A stretch of DNA of 64,000 nt from Gerris lacustris (taxonomy: Eukaryota; Arthropoda; Insecta; Hemiptera; Gerridae), in NCBI GenBank assembly GCA_951217055.1, contig OX578278.1, positions 43,785,574 to 43,849,573 of the forward strand, in the 5' to 3' direction. A model generated the notes under the pieces. The model ran no database searches. It was not told the DNA's origin and saw nothing but the letters and a program-made list of their open reading frames with translations. Below, in pieces: positions 26,722 to 38,398 of this stretch. The position numbers and the translations under genes are program-made. The number at the start of each line of letters is the position of its first letter. The stretch's first letter is position 1.

Positions 26722-26751
26722 CTAGTACAGATCCATGATGGACTCCTGAGG
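26681..26751. repeat. Near-perfect 30-bp inverted repeat inside the RT fragment
   Basis: Left arm 26681-26710 and right arm 26722-26751 are complementary with one mismatch, around an 11-nt loop. The right arm is the minus-strand copy of the RT motif that encodes SGVHHGSVLG when read in reverse. Confidence 0.95.
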
Positions 26752-26799
26752 CAAGTATTCGTGTAAGCGACCATCTAGGCTCCACTTTGTTTCTACCTT

Positions 26800-27090
26800 T
26801 AGATGTAGGAGCGTCTGTTGAGGCCATAAGGAAAAACATAAGTTGTCTCTCCACATAAAATTGAAGTATTGGTTTACTATTCAAAGCAGCTCAATGCCGA
26901 TTGTTGAACAAATTTAGTTGCATTAATAAAAAGTATTAGTGACTGGTGATTATAATTTTGCTAGGATCTTCGTGAGACTCCTAATCGGCACTGTTGATTG
27001 CCTCGTGAAGGGTGAAAGCTGCTTTGTATATAAGCCAACTTCAATTTACGTGGAGAGGCAATTTATGTTATTCATCTTCATGGTTGATGA
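26800..27090. repeat. Diverged inverted repeat downstream of the RT fragment
   Basis: The minus strand at about 26870-26830 and the plus strand at about 27038-27078 share TTCAATTT(T)A then GTGGAGAG(A/G)CAA(C/T)TTATGTT. Upstream, AAAGCTGCTTTG and GAGCTGCTTTGAA also match. Nature unknown. Confidence 0.5.
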
Positions 27091-27858
27091 GTATCAGTAT
27101 TTTATCTCGAAAAGACTAGATAAACTGATTGATTTCAGCAATGGAAGCCAAACCTCGTGCTTTTGACCGATTTAACCACCAAATGGAATATTGTTATGAT
27201 GGATCATGCCGCTATAATCTACCAAATGAAGATTAACAAGTAATAAAAATTTGCAGCATTCATTGTTATCAGCTATGCATTATGTATTCGAGCTCTTCAA
27301 ACATCCAAATTTCAAGAAACACGTGATGTTATAACCAACTCTGAAAAATGACATTTTCTAAATTTCTGATATAATAGATCATCACCTCTAAAGCTGAGAC
27401 ATTTATTTTTAATTTATACCGCAGAAAATAAAAAATTCTTTGTATAAAAAAGATCCAAATCCAATCAGCAATATATTTATTACTGATTTGCAATACACAG
27501 AGTGTTTAAAGCTCAAAGAACCAAATCAAATGTATGAGTTTATTTTCATAAAATAAGAAGCCCAAAAAAGATTAATTTAATAAAAGTGATTTCGACCATA
27601 GACCGATGGTTTCAAATAACGCACTAACTAAAATGTGGAATAATTCTGGTCCCTTGTCAATTTAGTAGTTTGAAGCAAATGTTAAAATTTCCACTTACTG
27701 CGGGTAAGTACTTTTTCTTAAGTTGTTAATTTATTTAAATAATATGAATTGTTCTAAAGTAAGTATAGAATGTAGAAATAGTGTCGTAAAATTATAAGTA
27801 TAAATAGTATTAAAATTTGCGTGTAATTAATTTTTTTTATATCCTATAATTATGAAAC
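27091..27858. other. No feature recognised
   Basis: AT-rich, no coding signal, no matching repeat. Confidence 0.5.
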
Positions 27859-28078
27859 AAATAATGTATTTTCTTTTGGGTTTTAGTCCCTATCAACTGC
27901 CAGGGTTATTACAGGACGGGGGTTATCCGGCCACTTTACTCATCTAATCGATGAGATCAATAGTGTGAAAAATGTCTTAACCCCGCTGGGATTCGAACTC
28001 ACAGCCGGGGTTTAGACCTTGGTTTCAGAGTCGAGTGCGCTAGCCCCTCGGCTACACCGGCCCTCCAAATAATGTATT
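27859..28078 (-). repeat. tRNA-derived SINE, copy 2, with 12-bp TSD
   Basis: The SINE body is 27871-28066 on the minus strand. In reverse it reads the A-box TAGCCGAGGGGCTAGC, the B-box GAGTTCGAATCCCA, the body GGATAACCCCCGTCC and the tail CTAAAACCCAAAAGAA. It is flanked by an identical duplication AAATAATGTATT (27859-27870 and 28067-28078), the mark of target-primed insertion. It contains a CATCGATTAGATG-type segment between the tRNA head and body that is shorter in copy 1. The empty target would have been one arm of a 17-bp palindrome (to about 28105). Confidence 0.93.
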
Positions 28079-28105
28079 AAAATACATTTTTAATACATTA
28101 TTTGA

Positions 28106-29200
28106 TTCATAATTACAAAAAAACCCATCAGACTTTATCAACAGATTTGAAGCCTTGTAATGAAATAAGGGGTTTGGTGTTAGTTGAAGGGGGAAGAGTT
28201 TAAGTTAAGAGGAAATGTTGTAAAAGTCAATTAGTCAGTTTGGTTGTGATGTAGCTGTGAGTACCAGCTCCCAAGTTGTTAGCCCAAGTATCTTTGCTAA
28301 GTTGTTTTAACTTGAATTTTATCTTTAGCCAAAGATTCGCGAGGTAAGGGAAAAGAATAAGGATTCAAGTCTGGATTAAATGAATCTTGCCTCTTATGGG
28401 AGTTGAGTTTTACTTCATATACTTTAGCAGGTGCGTTGAATTTCTTCCTTATACTCCAGGTTTTTATTTACGGACTACAAAGCTTCCCTCATCCATTCTT
28501 TCTCTTTCATCCCGAAGATCCTCATTTTACAATTTCATTACTTTATTTCTGAATTCGGAACCCCTCAAGCTTCTCAAACCTTATACTTCCTTTGTTACTC
28601 GTGGATTTTGTTATCCTCATTTTAAGTTGATTTGTTTCAAGACATTTTTGAGATGTCACGTCGTAGCATGTAATAAACAAGTTTTTGTCTTTTCATATGG
28701 AATTTCCTTTTGAGTGTTATTTTAGAAATTATTAATCAACTTGATTAAATTCGTTGACATGTTTGATCGCTCAGCCACCTATATATGTCTGTCAAAAAGT
28801 ATTGCTGACATTGTCATCCTCTACACAAAGGTTTATTTATATCGCCCAGCAAAGTAGACATGACTGTAAAAGTAATTGGTAACAGTTTCCTCCTTTATAA
28901 TCAACAATTTATTATTTATGTCGCCCGAGTTTCAGCTCTTTTAAAGGTATACAAATCACATTCTGCCTCTCTTAGACACGTAAATATGAATTTAATTAGG
29001 TATTCATATTAATTAATAATTGAATATCAGCTTTCAATCATTTCTAGACATCTCAAACCCCTCCTACGAAAAATATAATTAAAATTATAAATGTAATAAA
29101 ATTAAATATTATACGTTTAATTATTTTTTATTTTTTCACTAGTTCAGGCCTGAATCGTATTTATTCAATTAGTAAGTTGTTATATTATTATAATATGTTA
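28106..29200. other. No gene recognised
   Basis: The open frame at 28387-28713 (108 codons) has no recognisable domain, and I do not accept it as a gene. The rest is AT-rich. Confidence 0.5.
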
Positions 29201-29976
29201 TAGATCGAGTAATTGGATCCTTGAAGGATAGGAAGAATAAGAAGACTAAGAATTTTTCAAACTATGTGGCAACGTTTCGGCTACTCGAGTCATTTTTGAG
29301 CCTAAAAATATAATTATTTCTATCAGGAATGGCATAAAAAGTACTACATCAATAGTTGATACCATTAGAAAAATTTTCTCGTAATTACCTCTATTCTATC
29401 ATTTTACTTCAGCTCTCTAGCTAAAGAGTTGGACTTAAAAAAAATGTGTAAAACCAGAGTTACATTAGGTGAATTGGTGGTTCAACATCAATATAAAATA
29501 GTTTAGTTTTATATTGTTATATTAATGTTTATGCCAGATGTCTATTTATGAATTGCTTTTGCTGTCACTCAGATACAAACCATTACCTTATTAATACCTT
29601 TCCGAATTGTTCTCATACATGACAATCATATTACGAGTAATTGGTATTATTGATTATTGGAATTTGACGTGGTAACTACCAGTTTACTTAATGCTACCCT
29701 GGTTTTACAATTTTTTTGAAACACAACTCTTCAGCTTGAGAACTGAAATAAAATGTTTAGGATTGAGGTAATTTCCAGATCATTTCCTTAACGGTATCAA
29801 ATATTGATATAGTACTTTGTATTGACATACAATGTACTATATCAATATTAATTATTATAATAATTATATTTTTAGGCCCGAAAATGGCTCGAGTAGCCGA
29901 AACGTTGCCACATTGTATGAAACATTGTTAGTCTTCTTTTTCTTCCTACGTTTCAAGGATGCAATTACTCGATCTA
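29201..29976. mobile_element. TIR element flanked by TA, ~120-bp TIRs
   Basis: Starts TAGATCGAGTAATTG and ends with its complement, flanked by TA on both sides (29199-29200 and 29977-29978). The arms 29201-29325 and 29853-29976 are about 85-90% identical when inverted. Each arm carries the stem-loop motif ATGGCTCGAGTAGCCGAAAC about 100 bp from the end. The interior has no coding capacity and includes a perfect 16-bp hairpin (29800-29849). Probably a Tc1/mariner-type MITE. Confidence 0.85.
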
Positions 29977-30351
29977 TAACTAATTCTATAGGGTACACTT
30001 AACATAACTACGAATTATATGATATATTTTATTGAAATAAATAAGTACCTAATTAAATTATTATGTTTTTTATTTTGAAGACAGTAGGTAGTTATCATAG
30101 AGAATAAACTCAAAAGTATACTAGTCCTTTTATAGTATTGCCTGATCAAACATTCTGACCTACCCACAAATCTGAAACGCGGAAATTAAAAGACATAAGA
30201 TATTGTCCTCTTATAACCTAAACCTAAGAGATTACAGCTCTATCAATAGAAACGCTAAAACGTAATAGGTTTTTTAATTGAATAGGTGGTAAAGAAACAC
30301 ACATTTACATTATTTATTTGGGCCTTGATAGTCGCAAGAATGTATATTACG

Positions 30352-30549
30352 CAGTGGCGTAACTATGGGCCCGCAACGCAGGGGGGGCCCCCAAATCCAG
30401 AAATAACTGGAATTGTACAAACGCCGAGGGGGCCCCCAATCCTGAACGCAAGAGGTTTTTTTTTTTTGCTCATCGATTTTTTTTGGCGAGGGGCCCACAA
30501 ATATTTCTTGCGGGGGGGGGGGGGGCCCAATGGTCAAGCTACGCCACTG
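30352..30549. mobile_element. hAT-like MITE, CAGTGGCGTA ends
   Basis: The ends CAGTGGCGTAAC and GCTACGCCACTG are inverted. The flanks share TATTACG (30345-30351 and 30552-30558), consistent with an 8-bp duplication with one mismatch if the right end is extended by a base. The interior is GC-rich, with several G/C homopolymer runs including 13 G at about 30517-30529. It resembles the termini of the larger element at 5508-7953. Confidence 0.7.
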
Positions 30550-30684
30550 ACTATTACGGAATATTACAGCTGCTTACTTCCAACGATTCTTTGCATATAA
30601 TATCACCTATCTGGGAATGATAAAACCTTTAAGTAAGTCCCTTAAAAACCCTTAAGTAAAAAAATAAAGTCTCGAATACAAGGT

Positions 30685-31030
30685 TGGGGGATCATAGATT
30701 TAGCCAGTTCTGTCCGAGTAAGTTCTACTAGGTCTAATCCATCTAGTACAAGTAAATGATGGTTGTCTGTCCCCCTCTATATCTCTCACAAACTCATATA
30801 TTTTCTTTCCCAAATCACTCATACAAATGAATTTAAAAACATTTTCTGACTTGGCAATTACGCTGCACTAAGAGTTTTCAACAGTTTGCTGTTATGTAAT
30901 TTATTTTTTTCCCTATGGTTTATAGATATTTATATTTTTTTTTAAAAAATAAAATGTTTGCAGTGCCGTATTCAACTATATATCCTCGTGCTGCGTAATT
31001 ATGAAGTCAGAAAATGTTTTTAAATATAAA
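30685..31030. mobile_element. Diverged relative of the foldback element
   Basis: Shares CTACTAGGTCTAATCCATCT, TGGTTGTCTGTCCCC and CATTTTCTGACTTGGCAA with the arm of the element at 24278-24829. It has a short matching right arm (GAAGTCAGAAAATGTTTTTA, about 31001-31020) and is truncated. Confidence 0.7.
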
Positions 31031-31610
31031 AGCTATGTGAGCACATAGCTGCAATTGATATAGGAATACGATTCCGTATTATGTTTATATTCTAAAATAT
31101 ATTTTTAAAGATTTAGGTAGGTGATAATAAAAACAAATTTGCGTGCATGGGGAAGGGAAATGAATGGACGAAATATGTGACTAACAAAAGGCTAATTGTG
31201 ACCTACCAATCAAATGTCATCAAAATCGGACAAATATAAATATAGGACACCAGGAAGTACGCAACTATAAAACATTATATTCTCTATTTATTCTGCCATA
31301 AATTTTAAGGTATGGTGGTTCCAAGAAGATCAGAAATCTTCCCTGCTGTCTAAAACAGATTTCTCTCTAGGAATTTTTGAATTCGGGGACAAAAATGTCA
31401 TTCTTCAGAATAACCACAATGCTTCCGTTAACTTCGGTAAGTTCGGAAGTAACATTGTATTTACATTAATATTTGATGTGCCCAACTTAATTCCAACTGA
31501 CAGTTAATATTGATTTCAAATAATTGTGACCAAACTGGGAGTTAAAAGATCTAAATGACGCGAAGAAGGTATGTGCCACACATATTGGCAGACTATTGTT
31601 ATAATAAATT
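31031..31610 (+). repeat. Hairpin-ended repeat, diverged copy
   Basis: Contains GGAATTTTTGAATTCGGGGA and the hairpin GCTTCCGTTAACTTCGGTAA then GTTCGGAAG (31421-31446). A nearby piece with the other terminus (TATGTGCCACACATATTGGC) is at about 31570-31592. Orientation is mixed. Confidence 0.65.
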
Positions 31611-34008
31611 GCTAGGTTTCTCTTGAACATTTACTCACTATTGGCGCATTAGTTTATTGGTACATTATTTAGTTCATTTTAAGGCAGAGAGAGATATGCG
31701 GGTAGATATAAATTAATTTTAAAGAAGGAATTGAACATTTTCCCTACTTATTCTTTGAATATTGTAATTAATCGATGCAGGAACTTTGTGCATTATAAAG
31801 CTTTTACTTTTAATTATAAATTCATAGTAAAAGTTATTATTAGTTTATAAACTTGTTAAGGATTATGCAGGTAGAGTAAAACTCTAGGAGGAATCTATTG
31901 GAAGACTAAGTAGTCAAGTTTACTGTCTCGAGGTAACTTCAAGTCATTCCAATTCCACACTAACTTTTAATACATATATAGCAAGGTCTAAAAGTTATTA
32001 TTCTCTTGTGAAATTCTCTCTCCTATCGGTTAAACACCGTGGGGAAATCAGCTGGAATAATTTGCATCCAATCAATGTTTTGACTTTAATGTAGCAACTA
32101 AGCGAGTCCATTTATGTAAATTAGAGATTGTTTCAGCTTTTTCTTAAAAAAAAAAAAAAAAAAAAAAAAAATGACTTCGTTTACCTCTATTTAAAGACTA
32201 GGGATATTTTATTTTATAGTGTGCACACATTCAGTTTTAAGATTTATATCATTGAATTTTAAGACAGAAAGAACATATTTCAAGAGCAATCGGATAATGG
32301 TTACAGTTTTTATAGATGTATGACAATCAACAAAAATAATTAACACTATAAACTAGATATTTCATCCATAATTATTATGAAATCCATTACTTAAAATAAC
32401 TTAATGAATAAAAATGTACTAGTTTATCTACTAACTACAAGTAGTGGACTATGATATAATAGAAATATAAGGGGGGTAATATGTTTGAAATTCATTAAGG
32501 AGTTTGGCTTGAATTGAGTGTAAATCATTTCGAAGGTATAACGTTTTGTTTGGAGACTCGCCGGTCTTGGCTGGTCAAGTAGATGGTTAGAGGCCGTCGA
32601 TCTACTAGGTGCATATTATATGCCAGGTAATTTTATAAAAGCTGGTACTTGAACAGAAACTGGTACTTGAGTAGGAGGTTGGGGTATTGCACCTAGCGAA
32701 AATACATAGAAATAATGATTTGATTAGATTCTGTCCTTAATTAGAATTACCCTAATTTTAAATTTTAAAAAAGGTTTAGGAAATGAGTTAGATTAAAAAT
32801 AGTATAGGATTCATAATCAGTGACTATGAATGGTGATTTGCTTCAAATGTGGTTAGTAATTAAAAAAGTTCGTTTTTTCCCCCCCATTTTTACCGGTTTT
32901 TGCCTCTTTTGGGGGACGCGTAATAAGAAAATAATTGTGGATTACTCTTGAAGACCCTGTCTTAAGACAACCTTCCACCGATATAATTGAACATTGAGCA
33001 TAAGAGCTCCTACTAGCTCGGAATGTATACCTCAGAAAACGATCACCACCCACGATTACCCTAATAAAACCTAGAAGAAGGTAATTATTCTCTAGTAGCC
33101 AATTCAGTTTGCGATTGCTGTGAATCAGTATTAATTTGCACTATAGCTTTCATTATTGGAAGCAAAACATCTTATATTTATAAACTTATAAAATAATTTA
33201 TAAACTCACTTTTACGATATTAAGTACCTAGTTCTGAAGTAACCTATATTTTTATCCTTCTCTCACAGGTACACTTGTTTAAACAATTACCATTTACCAG
33301 TGTGCAATGTGTATATTAGGCGCATCAAATACTTCATTTAAATTCATAACGTAAAAAAGCCTCTTGAAGCGCAAAATAAACACCAAAGAGTTAAAACTCC
33401 CATTCCCAACATATATTTTTTTAAATGTATAAACATCGAGAGAGAGAAGATTTAAGCCTGGTTGGAAATCCTCTGTCCAAGGAGGAATTTCCTTGCTGAA
33501 ATTAATATGAAATGGGACTTTACTACCCGAGTCTTTGGGGTTTCTCCTAAATCCCACGAGGGAAAGTCCTTCATCAATGTTTAATACTTGTTCATATTTC
33601 ATTTATGTTTTATTCATAATACCTCTCGAATTCCTCTTATTCCGTTATTAAATAAAATATATTTTATAAAATAACAACCTCCTAGTTAACGTGTTTCAAA
33701 GGAAATGTAATCCAAAAAATATAACATAAATAATAATAATCCATTTTTATTAAAAATAGTAAGAACAATAAGTTTTTCGTTTATCAAATAATAATAAAAG
33801 TAATTTGTTTTTCATAAAAAAAAAAAAAAAATCCCGTCAAGTACTTGCCAGCAAGCTACTACAAAGTTTTCTTCGATGATAAAAATTCAAAGAAAATATA
33901 ATGTATACTTGTTTTCTCTACGAGAAAATAAAAGTTTTTAAATTGAGTTAGACTTAAATACTTACTCAAATTAAATGAAGTTATGTTTTAGAAGAAATTG
34001 TTAAAAGC
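31611..34008. other. No gene recognised
   Basis: AT-rich with an A-tract (32145-32171). A block at 32540-32690 is more GC-rich and unidentified. A minus-strand open frame at 33294-33602 (102 codons) lacks a recognisable domain. Confidence 0.5.
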
Positions 34009-34051
34009 CCTGAAGATGCCTCAAAGTAGGCTAAATATAGCCAAAACGAAA
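34009..34051 (+). other. Stem-loop motif CCTGAAGATG...TAAATATAGCC
   Basis: CCTGAAGATG, then a stem GCCT/AGGC around a short loop, then TAAATATAGCC. It is one of four contexts of this motif in the window (see findings). Confidence 0.6.
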
Positions 34052-34189
34052 AGAAGTGAATTTATTAATACCCTAAAGACCAGATTAAGAATAAGCATAT
34101 AGTAAAAGAAATAAAGGGTAATATACTAAGAATATGATAAAAATTCATATTTTCTACTTTTCTTCTACTAAAAGAGGTATAAAAAGTTG

Positions 34190-34840
34190 CACTTTGAGGG
34201 AGCAAGGTGTGCACATTATCCTTTAGCATATTAGGTATGCAATTATTTGGTTCTATTAGGGGTAGAATGGCCACCATTTTGGAAACGCGATAAATTTTTG
34301 TGATCCACGTTTCAATACCTTTAAAATAATACCAAACTCAAAAATTACAAAAATAATAATTTTTGGTCACCCTAGTTACGGCCACCTAAAATTTCCATTA
34401 TTTAACTTTTAATATTAACTCCCGTAAATATCATTGGGCAACAGAGATGTATATTTCTAGGACCTGTCCTTATGGGGTAGCGGGTGGGACATTTTTTGGG
34501 GGGTTTGGTTTTGGTAATTTTGGGAATAAAATGGCAGCCATTTTAGAACCACGATATATATTTATGATCTACATTTCAATATACCTTTAAAACAATGCCC
34601 CTCATAAATTACAAAAAATGCAAAATCACTTCGCAATTGCTAGCTGATCAAAAAATTGAGTTGTGAAGTTTGCAACATTTTTCCTGTCTTTAGACAAAAA
34701 AGTTTAAGCTGTATACTAAATTTAAAATCTCTAGATACTATATGTCGGGAAATATGATCCAAGATGCTACGGACGGGTGGAAAATCTACCAAATGCAAAA
34801 GGGTTTCTAGGATGTCCTCGAAACCCTAAAAAAAAACTTT
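34190..34840 (-). repeat. Dispersed repeat, copy 2
   Basis: Inverted relative of 2855-3430. Read in reverse it shows GGTTTCGAGGACATCCTAGA, GGTATTGAAA and TTGTAATTTTTGAG, and near 34200-34230 GCTAAAGGATAATGTGCACA. It carries the same internal duplication (blocks near 34300 and 34570). Diverged, non-coding. Confidence 0.7.
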
Positions 34841-35140
34841 ACCCTTATAAATGTAGGTATTACATTAAAAATATCTCAGAATCATGATCAAATAAGTTAA
34901 CTATAAAAACATTGTATTAACATTAGTTATTTTTATTTCATATGTCCTCAATACAATAAATCCAAGTTTTATTTAACGTGCATATAGGTGCTAGAATTAC
35001 ATGCTACTATAAAGATAAAACAAAAAACCAAAAAATGAGTGGGAAAATATTAACGAGTATTAAAAATATACACGAGATGACCTCGTAGATAGAATATAAT
35101 CAATCTTAGGAACACAAGTGTTTTACGTGAATGTGCAATG

Positions 35141-35198
35141 TTACTGAGCGATGATCATTGAACGCTAATAATCGCGTTCAATGATCATCGCTCAGTAA
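35141..35198. repeat. Perfect 25-bp stem hairpin
   Basis: Arm 35141-35165 (TTACTGAGCGATGATCATTG, then AACGC) and arm 35174-35198 are exact reverse complements with an 8-nt loop TAATAATC. There is no mismatch in 25 pairs. Confidence 0.98.
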
Positions 35199-35407
35199 TT
35201 AAGATTTTTCTAGACCTATTAGGTTTCAGATATTAATTCCAGAATATAGTAAAAAATCAATATTATTGATTTCGTTGTACTAAATAACATAATAGTTCCG
35301 AGTATATTATAACGTAGATTATAATTACTATCCGAGTATGATTAAACAAACGACTATTTAATAAGAGAAATAATATTATAATTAAAAGTTATTAAGTCTG
35401 TAACATA

Positions 35408-36443
35408 TTGAATGAACAATAATAGTAAGAACAAGTCTGCTCAGGAACACTTAGCTAGGCTGGTAAGCTACATCCAGAATGGTTGTGTGCAAGGGAAGGA
35501 GACTGTTAGAGTATTCTTCGACTATGAAAAGGTCTAAAAAAAACCTGGAGGAACCCTGAATCTAATTTTGAACTGGAACATTTTTATGCAATGTAACCTA
35601 CCAATTTTCATCGAAAACTTCCTACCTGAACGAAGGTTCCGAGTAAAATTAGGAAACAAATCACCAAGCATGAAGAACCAAGAGAAAGATGTCCCACAGA
35701 GGCAGAAATCAGCGTTAACATATTTATTGGGGCAGTAAATGAAGTAGCCTCGTTCATTCCCTCGTATGTGGAACCTTTTTGTTGGTAACAAGACCATTTT
35801 TTACAGGTGAAAAATTGGTCTGCTATAATCCCATTGGTATAAATTAGTATAAAAAGAATAAGTAAGTGGGCATCGAGAAATGGCTTTATGTTGTCACCTA
35901 CAAAAGATACTATTCTCTATGATAGAATGAAAAAGACCCCTCCCCCCCCAATTTTACCATTGACTCTGGATGGACAGATCCCAACAGTACGGCAAATAAG
36001 ATATCTCCGCCAAATTTTGGACAAGAGCCCCAATTAACTAGCCCATTTACACCCAAGAAGAACAAAATGTCAATTGATCTCAACCTAGTCCGGTCACAAA
36101 AATAGGGAGCTGACGGGAAAACTCTCCTGCGAATCTACTAATACATTACGAGAAGTAAAATTGAATATGGTTGTGCTACACACGAATCCCCAAAAGAAGT
36201 TCATTTAAAGGAACTTGATACGGGTCTACAACATCTTTACAAGACTAGCCAATGGAGCCCTTAGAACCAGTCTAATCGACAGTCTACTGAGCAACCACGT
36301 ATATGGTATAAATCTTGGCGAGATCTATTCCTTCTTCAGCTCAAATTTGGATTGTTCAGTTTCCAGAAATTCAAGCGTAAAAATGTTGCATTCTTTAGCT
36401 GTGAAAAAAAGCGGCATTTACCTGGGTGGTCTAGGCCTGAGAT
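35408..36443 (+). pseudogene. Non-LTR retrotransposon RT remnant, left half
   Basis: Translation in shifting frames gives a decayed RT domain in the correct order: LARLVSYIQNGCVQGKETVR, FFDYEKV (first catalytic block), NLPIFIENFLPERRFRVKLG, then NEVASFIPSYVEP, LTLDGQIPTVRQIRYLRQIL, RSKIEYGCATHESPK, TRLANGALRTSLIDSLL and RRDLFLLQLKFGLFSFQKFK. Many stops and frameshifts. The related copy at 50214 shows the same motif order. It breaks off at 36443 where a Harbinger element begins, and seems to resume at 49720 with RNase H. Confidence 0.8.
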
Positions 36444-36891
36444 TTAAGGCCGATTTACACACATCAGTGACGTGACAGTGACGGCACAGTGCCGTGACCG
36501 GTCTGTGATCCCACCGACCGTGAGGTTGATTTCACATCAGTGACGGCCCAGTGCCGTGGCAGTGACGGCACAGCGCCGTGATCCCATATTGTTTTCTATT
36601 TAAAGTGGATCGTCCGTTGTGTGACAATGCACTATAGCGCGGCTGTCGCATGGGGCATTGCACAGTTTAAAAGATAATTACTTGTGTATTCTTCAATTGA
36701 TCCCTTTTATTGTAAAACTCAACTGTTTTATTGTGAAATTTCAGATAAGGTTAACTTTTTTAATAATTTAATTTTTAATTTAAAATGTTTATCAATTGTT
36801 TTTTTTTTTTTTTAATTAATGTTTATAAAGGAAATAAATTATAGTTTTTATATAGTTTTTTTTTCCTTTGTTGTCCCTTTTATATTAACTA

Positions 36892-37727
36892 TAGGTGTAG
36901 AAGTGGGCCGTGAAGGGTAATAAAAAGATGTGGTTTAATTTTTCGAAATGGCTATATTTCGCCCCACTCCGGGGCATAGACGAGCCTGAAACATAATTTT
37001 AACTTCATATAAATACAGTTCTGACTAGGGGAAAAAATAAATAAACTATACACTATACACAAGAAAACCAATTTTGAACAAATAAAATAATTAATGTTAA
37101 CAGAACCTACCGGTAAACGAAGGTTTGGTTACATGTTTAAAAAAAAATTATTAGTCAAATTCATCTAAATAATTAGATTCGTCTTTAGACGTCACTCTCC
37201 TACTAAACTCTAAACTAACTGGTTTAAAGAAACATAACATATTTAAAACAGTAACAATTAACAATTAAAACAATTAAAAATTATTAAAAACAAAAAATAT
37301 CACATAGAAGCTTGAGGGTAACCTGGGTTTAACCTACTAATATGAATAAGAAGTAAACATCTAACACTGGAAAATCTAAAATTTATTTATTTTTATTTTT
37401 TTAAATACCATGAGCTATTACTATTTTATCCGTCATCTATTATGAGTGTATTATTTTACGTTTTATTATAATTTAATTTAAACGGAAAAATGTATATTAG
37501 GTTTGAAGCGGGAAATATGATTTGATTAGACATTATGTGTTATTTTTTTGGTTTTCTTGTGTATAGTGTATAGTTTATTTATTTTTTCCCCTAGTCAGAA
37601 CTGTATTTATATGAAGTTAAAATGATGTTTCAGGCACGTCTATGCCCCGGAGTGGGGCGAAATATAGCCATTTCGAAAAATTAAACCACATCTTTTTATT
37701 ACCCTTCACGGCCCACTTCTACACCTA
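36892..37727. mobile_element. TIR element flanked by TA, ~180-bp TIRs
   Basis: Starts TAGGTGTAGAAGTGGGCCGT and ends with its complement, TA on both sides (36890-36891 and 37728-37729). Arms 36892-37070 and 37550-37727 are nearly identical when inverted, indicating a recent insertion. Each arm has the stem-loop motif ATGCCCCGGAGTGGGGCGAA. No open frame of note. It sits inside the Harbinger element. Confidence 0.9.
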
Positions 37728-37937
37728 TATTTTTCATAGTTTGTCAGGTGATTTATAGATGTTTGACATTGGTTTTTGTTGTTAATTTTTAAACGGTTTT
37801 TAACTAATTGGAAAATAGCAATAAGTATAAATTTGTTAAAACTAGGTGTGCAATGCAGTTGTCTGCTTGCAATATTGAGCTGAGCGTGCATTTTAATCTT
37901 AAGCAATCAACTATAAAGCTGAAATCGGATCAAAAAT

Positions 37938-38367
37938 AGTAATGGGGTGGTTCGGATAATCAAAAATTCGGATAATCGAAATTCACTAGAAATTTAAAAG
38001 GGAAGATGCAAAAATAATCAATCTCGTTTATGCAAAAAACATATTTGTTTGATTTATCTAGTACATGGTGAAAAAAAAATATATAAGTTGTATCACCTAA
38101 GATTAATTTGGCATAAAGAAGGTTGTAATACTCGTCTGCTTAATTTTTTTACTTAATTTTTCACTATGAATCTCGATTAGTCGAATCCCATGACGTAATT
38201 TGAAATTTTTCAGCCACTCAGAACTGAGGATGAATAAAGAATCACCACCAAGTTTCATGTTTAATTCCACTGCTTTATCACACAATAAGGGTCCAGATAT
38301 GGATATGGGCTGACCAGAGGCCCGTTTTTTCAAAAAACCAAGTGAATGCAGCATCTTCTAACAATTT

Positions 38368-38398
<31 letters not shown>

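Noticed and set aside
28387..28713. 108-codon open frame on + strand
   Set aside because: No family resemblance, low-complexity Ser/Leu/Phe composition, no supporting signals.
33294..33602. 102-codon open frame on - strand
   Set aside because: Reads somewhat protein-like (EIPPWTEDFQPG) but I recognise no domain and see no clear splice sites or conserved motif; not enough to call a gene.
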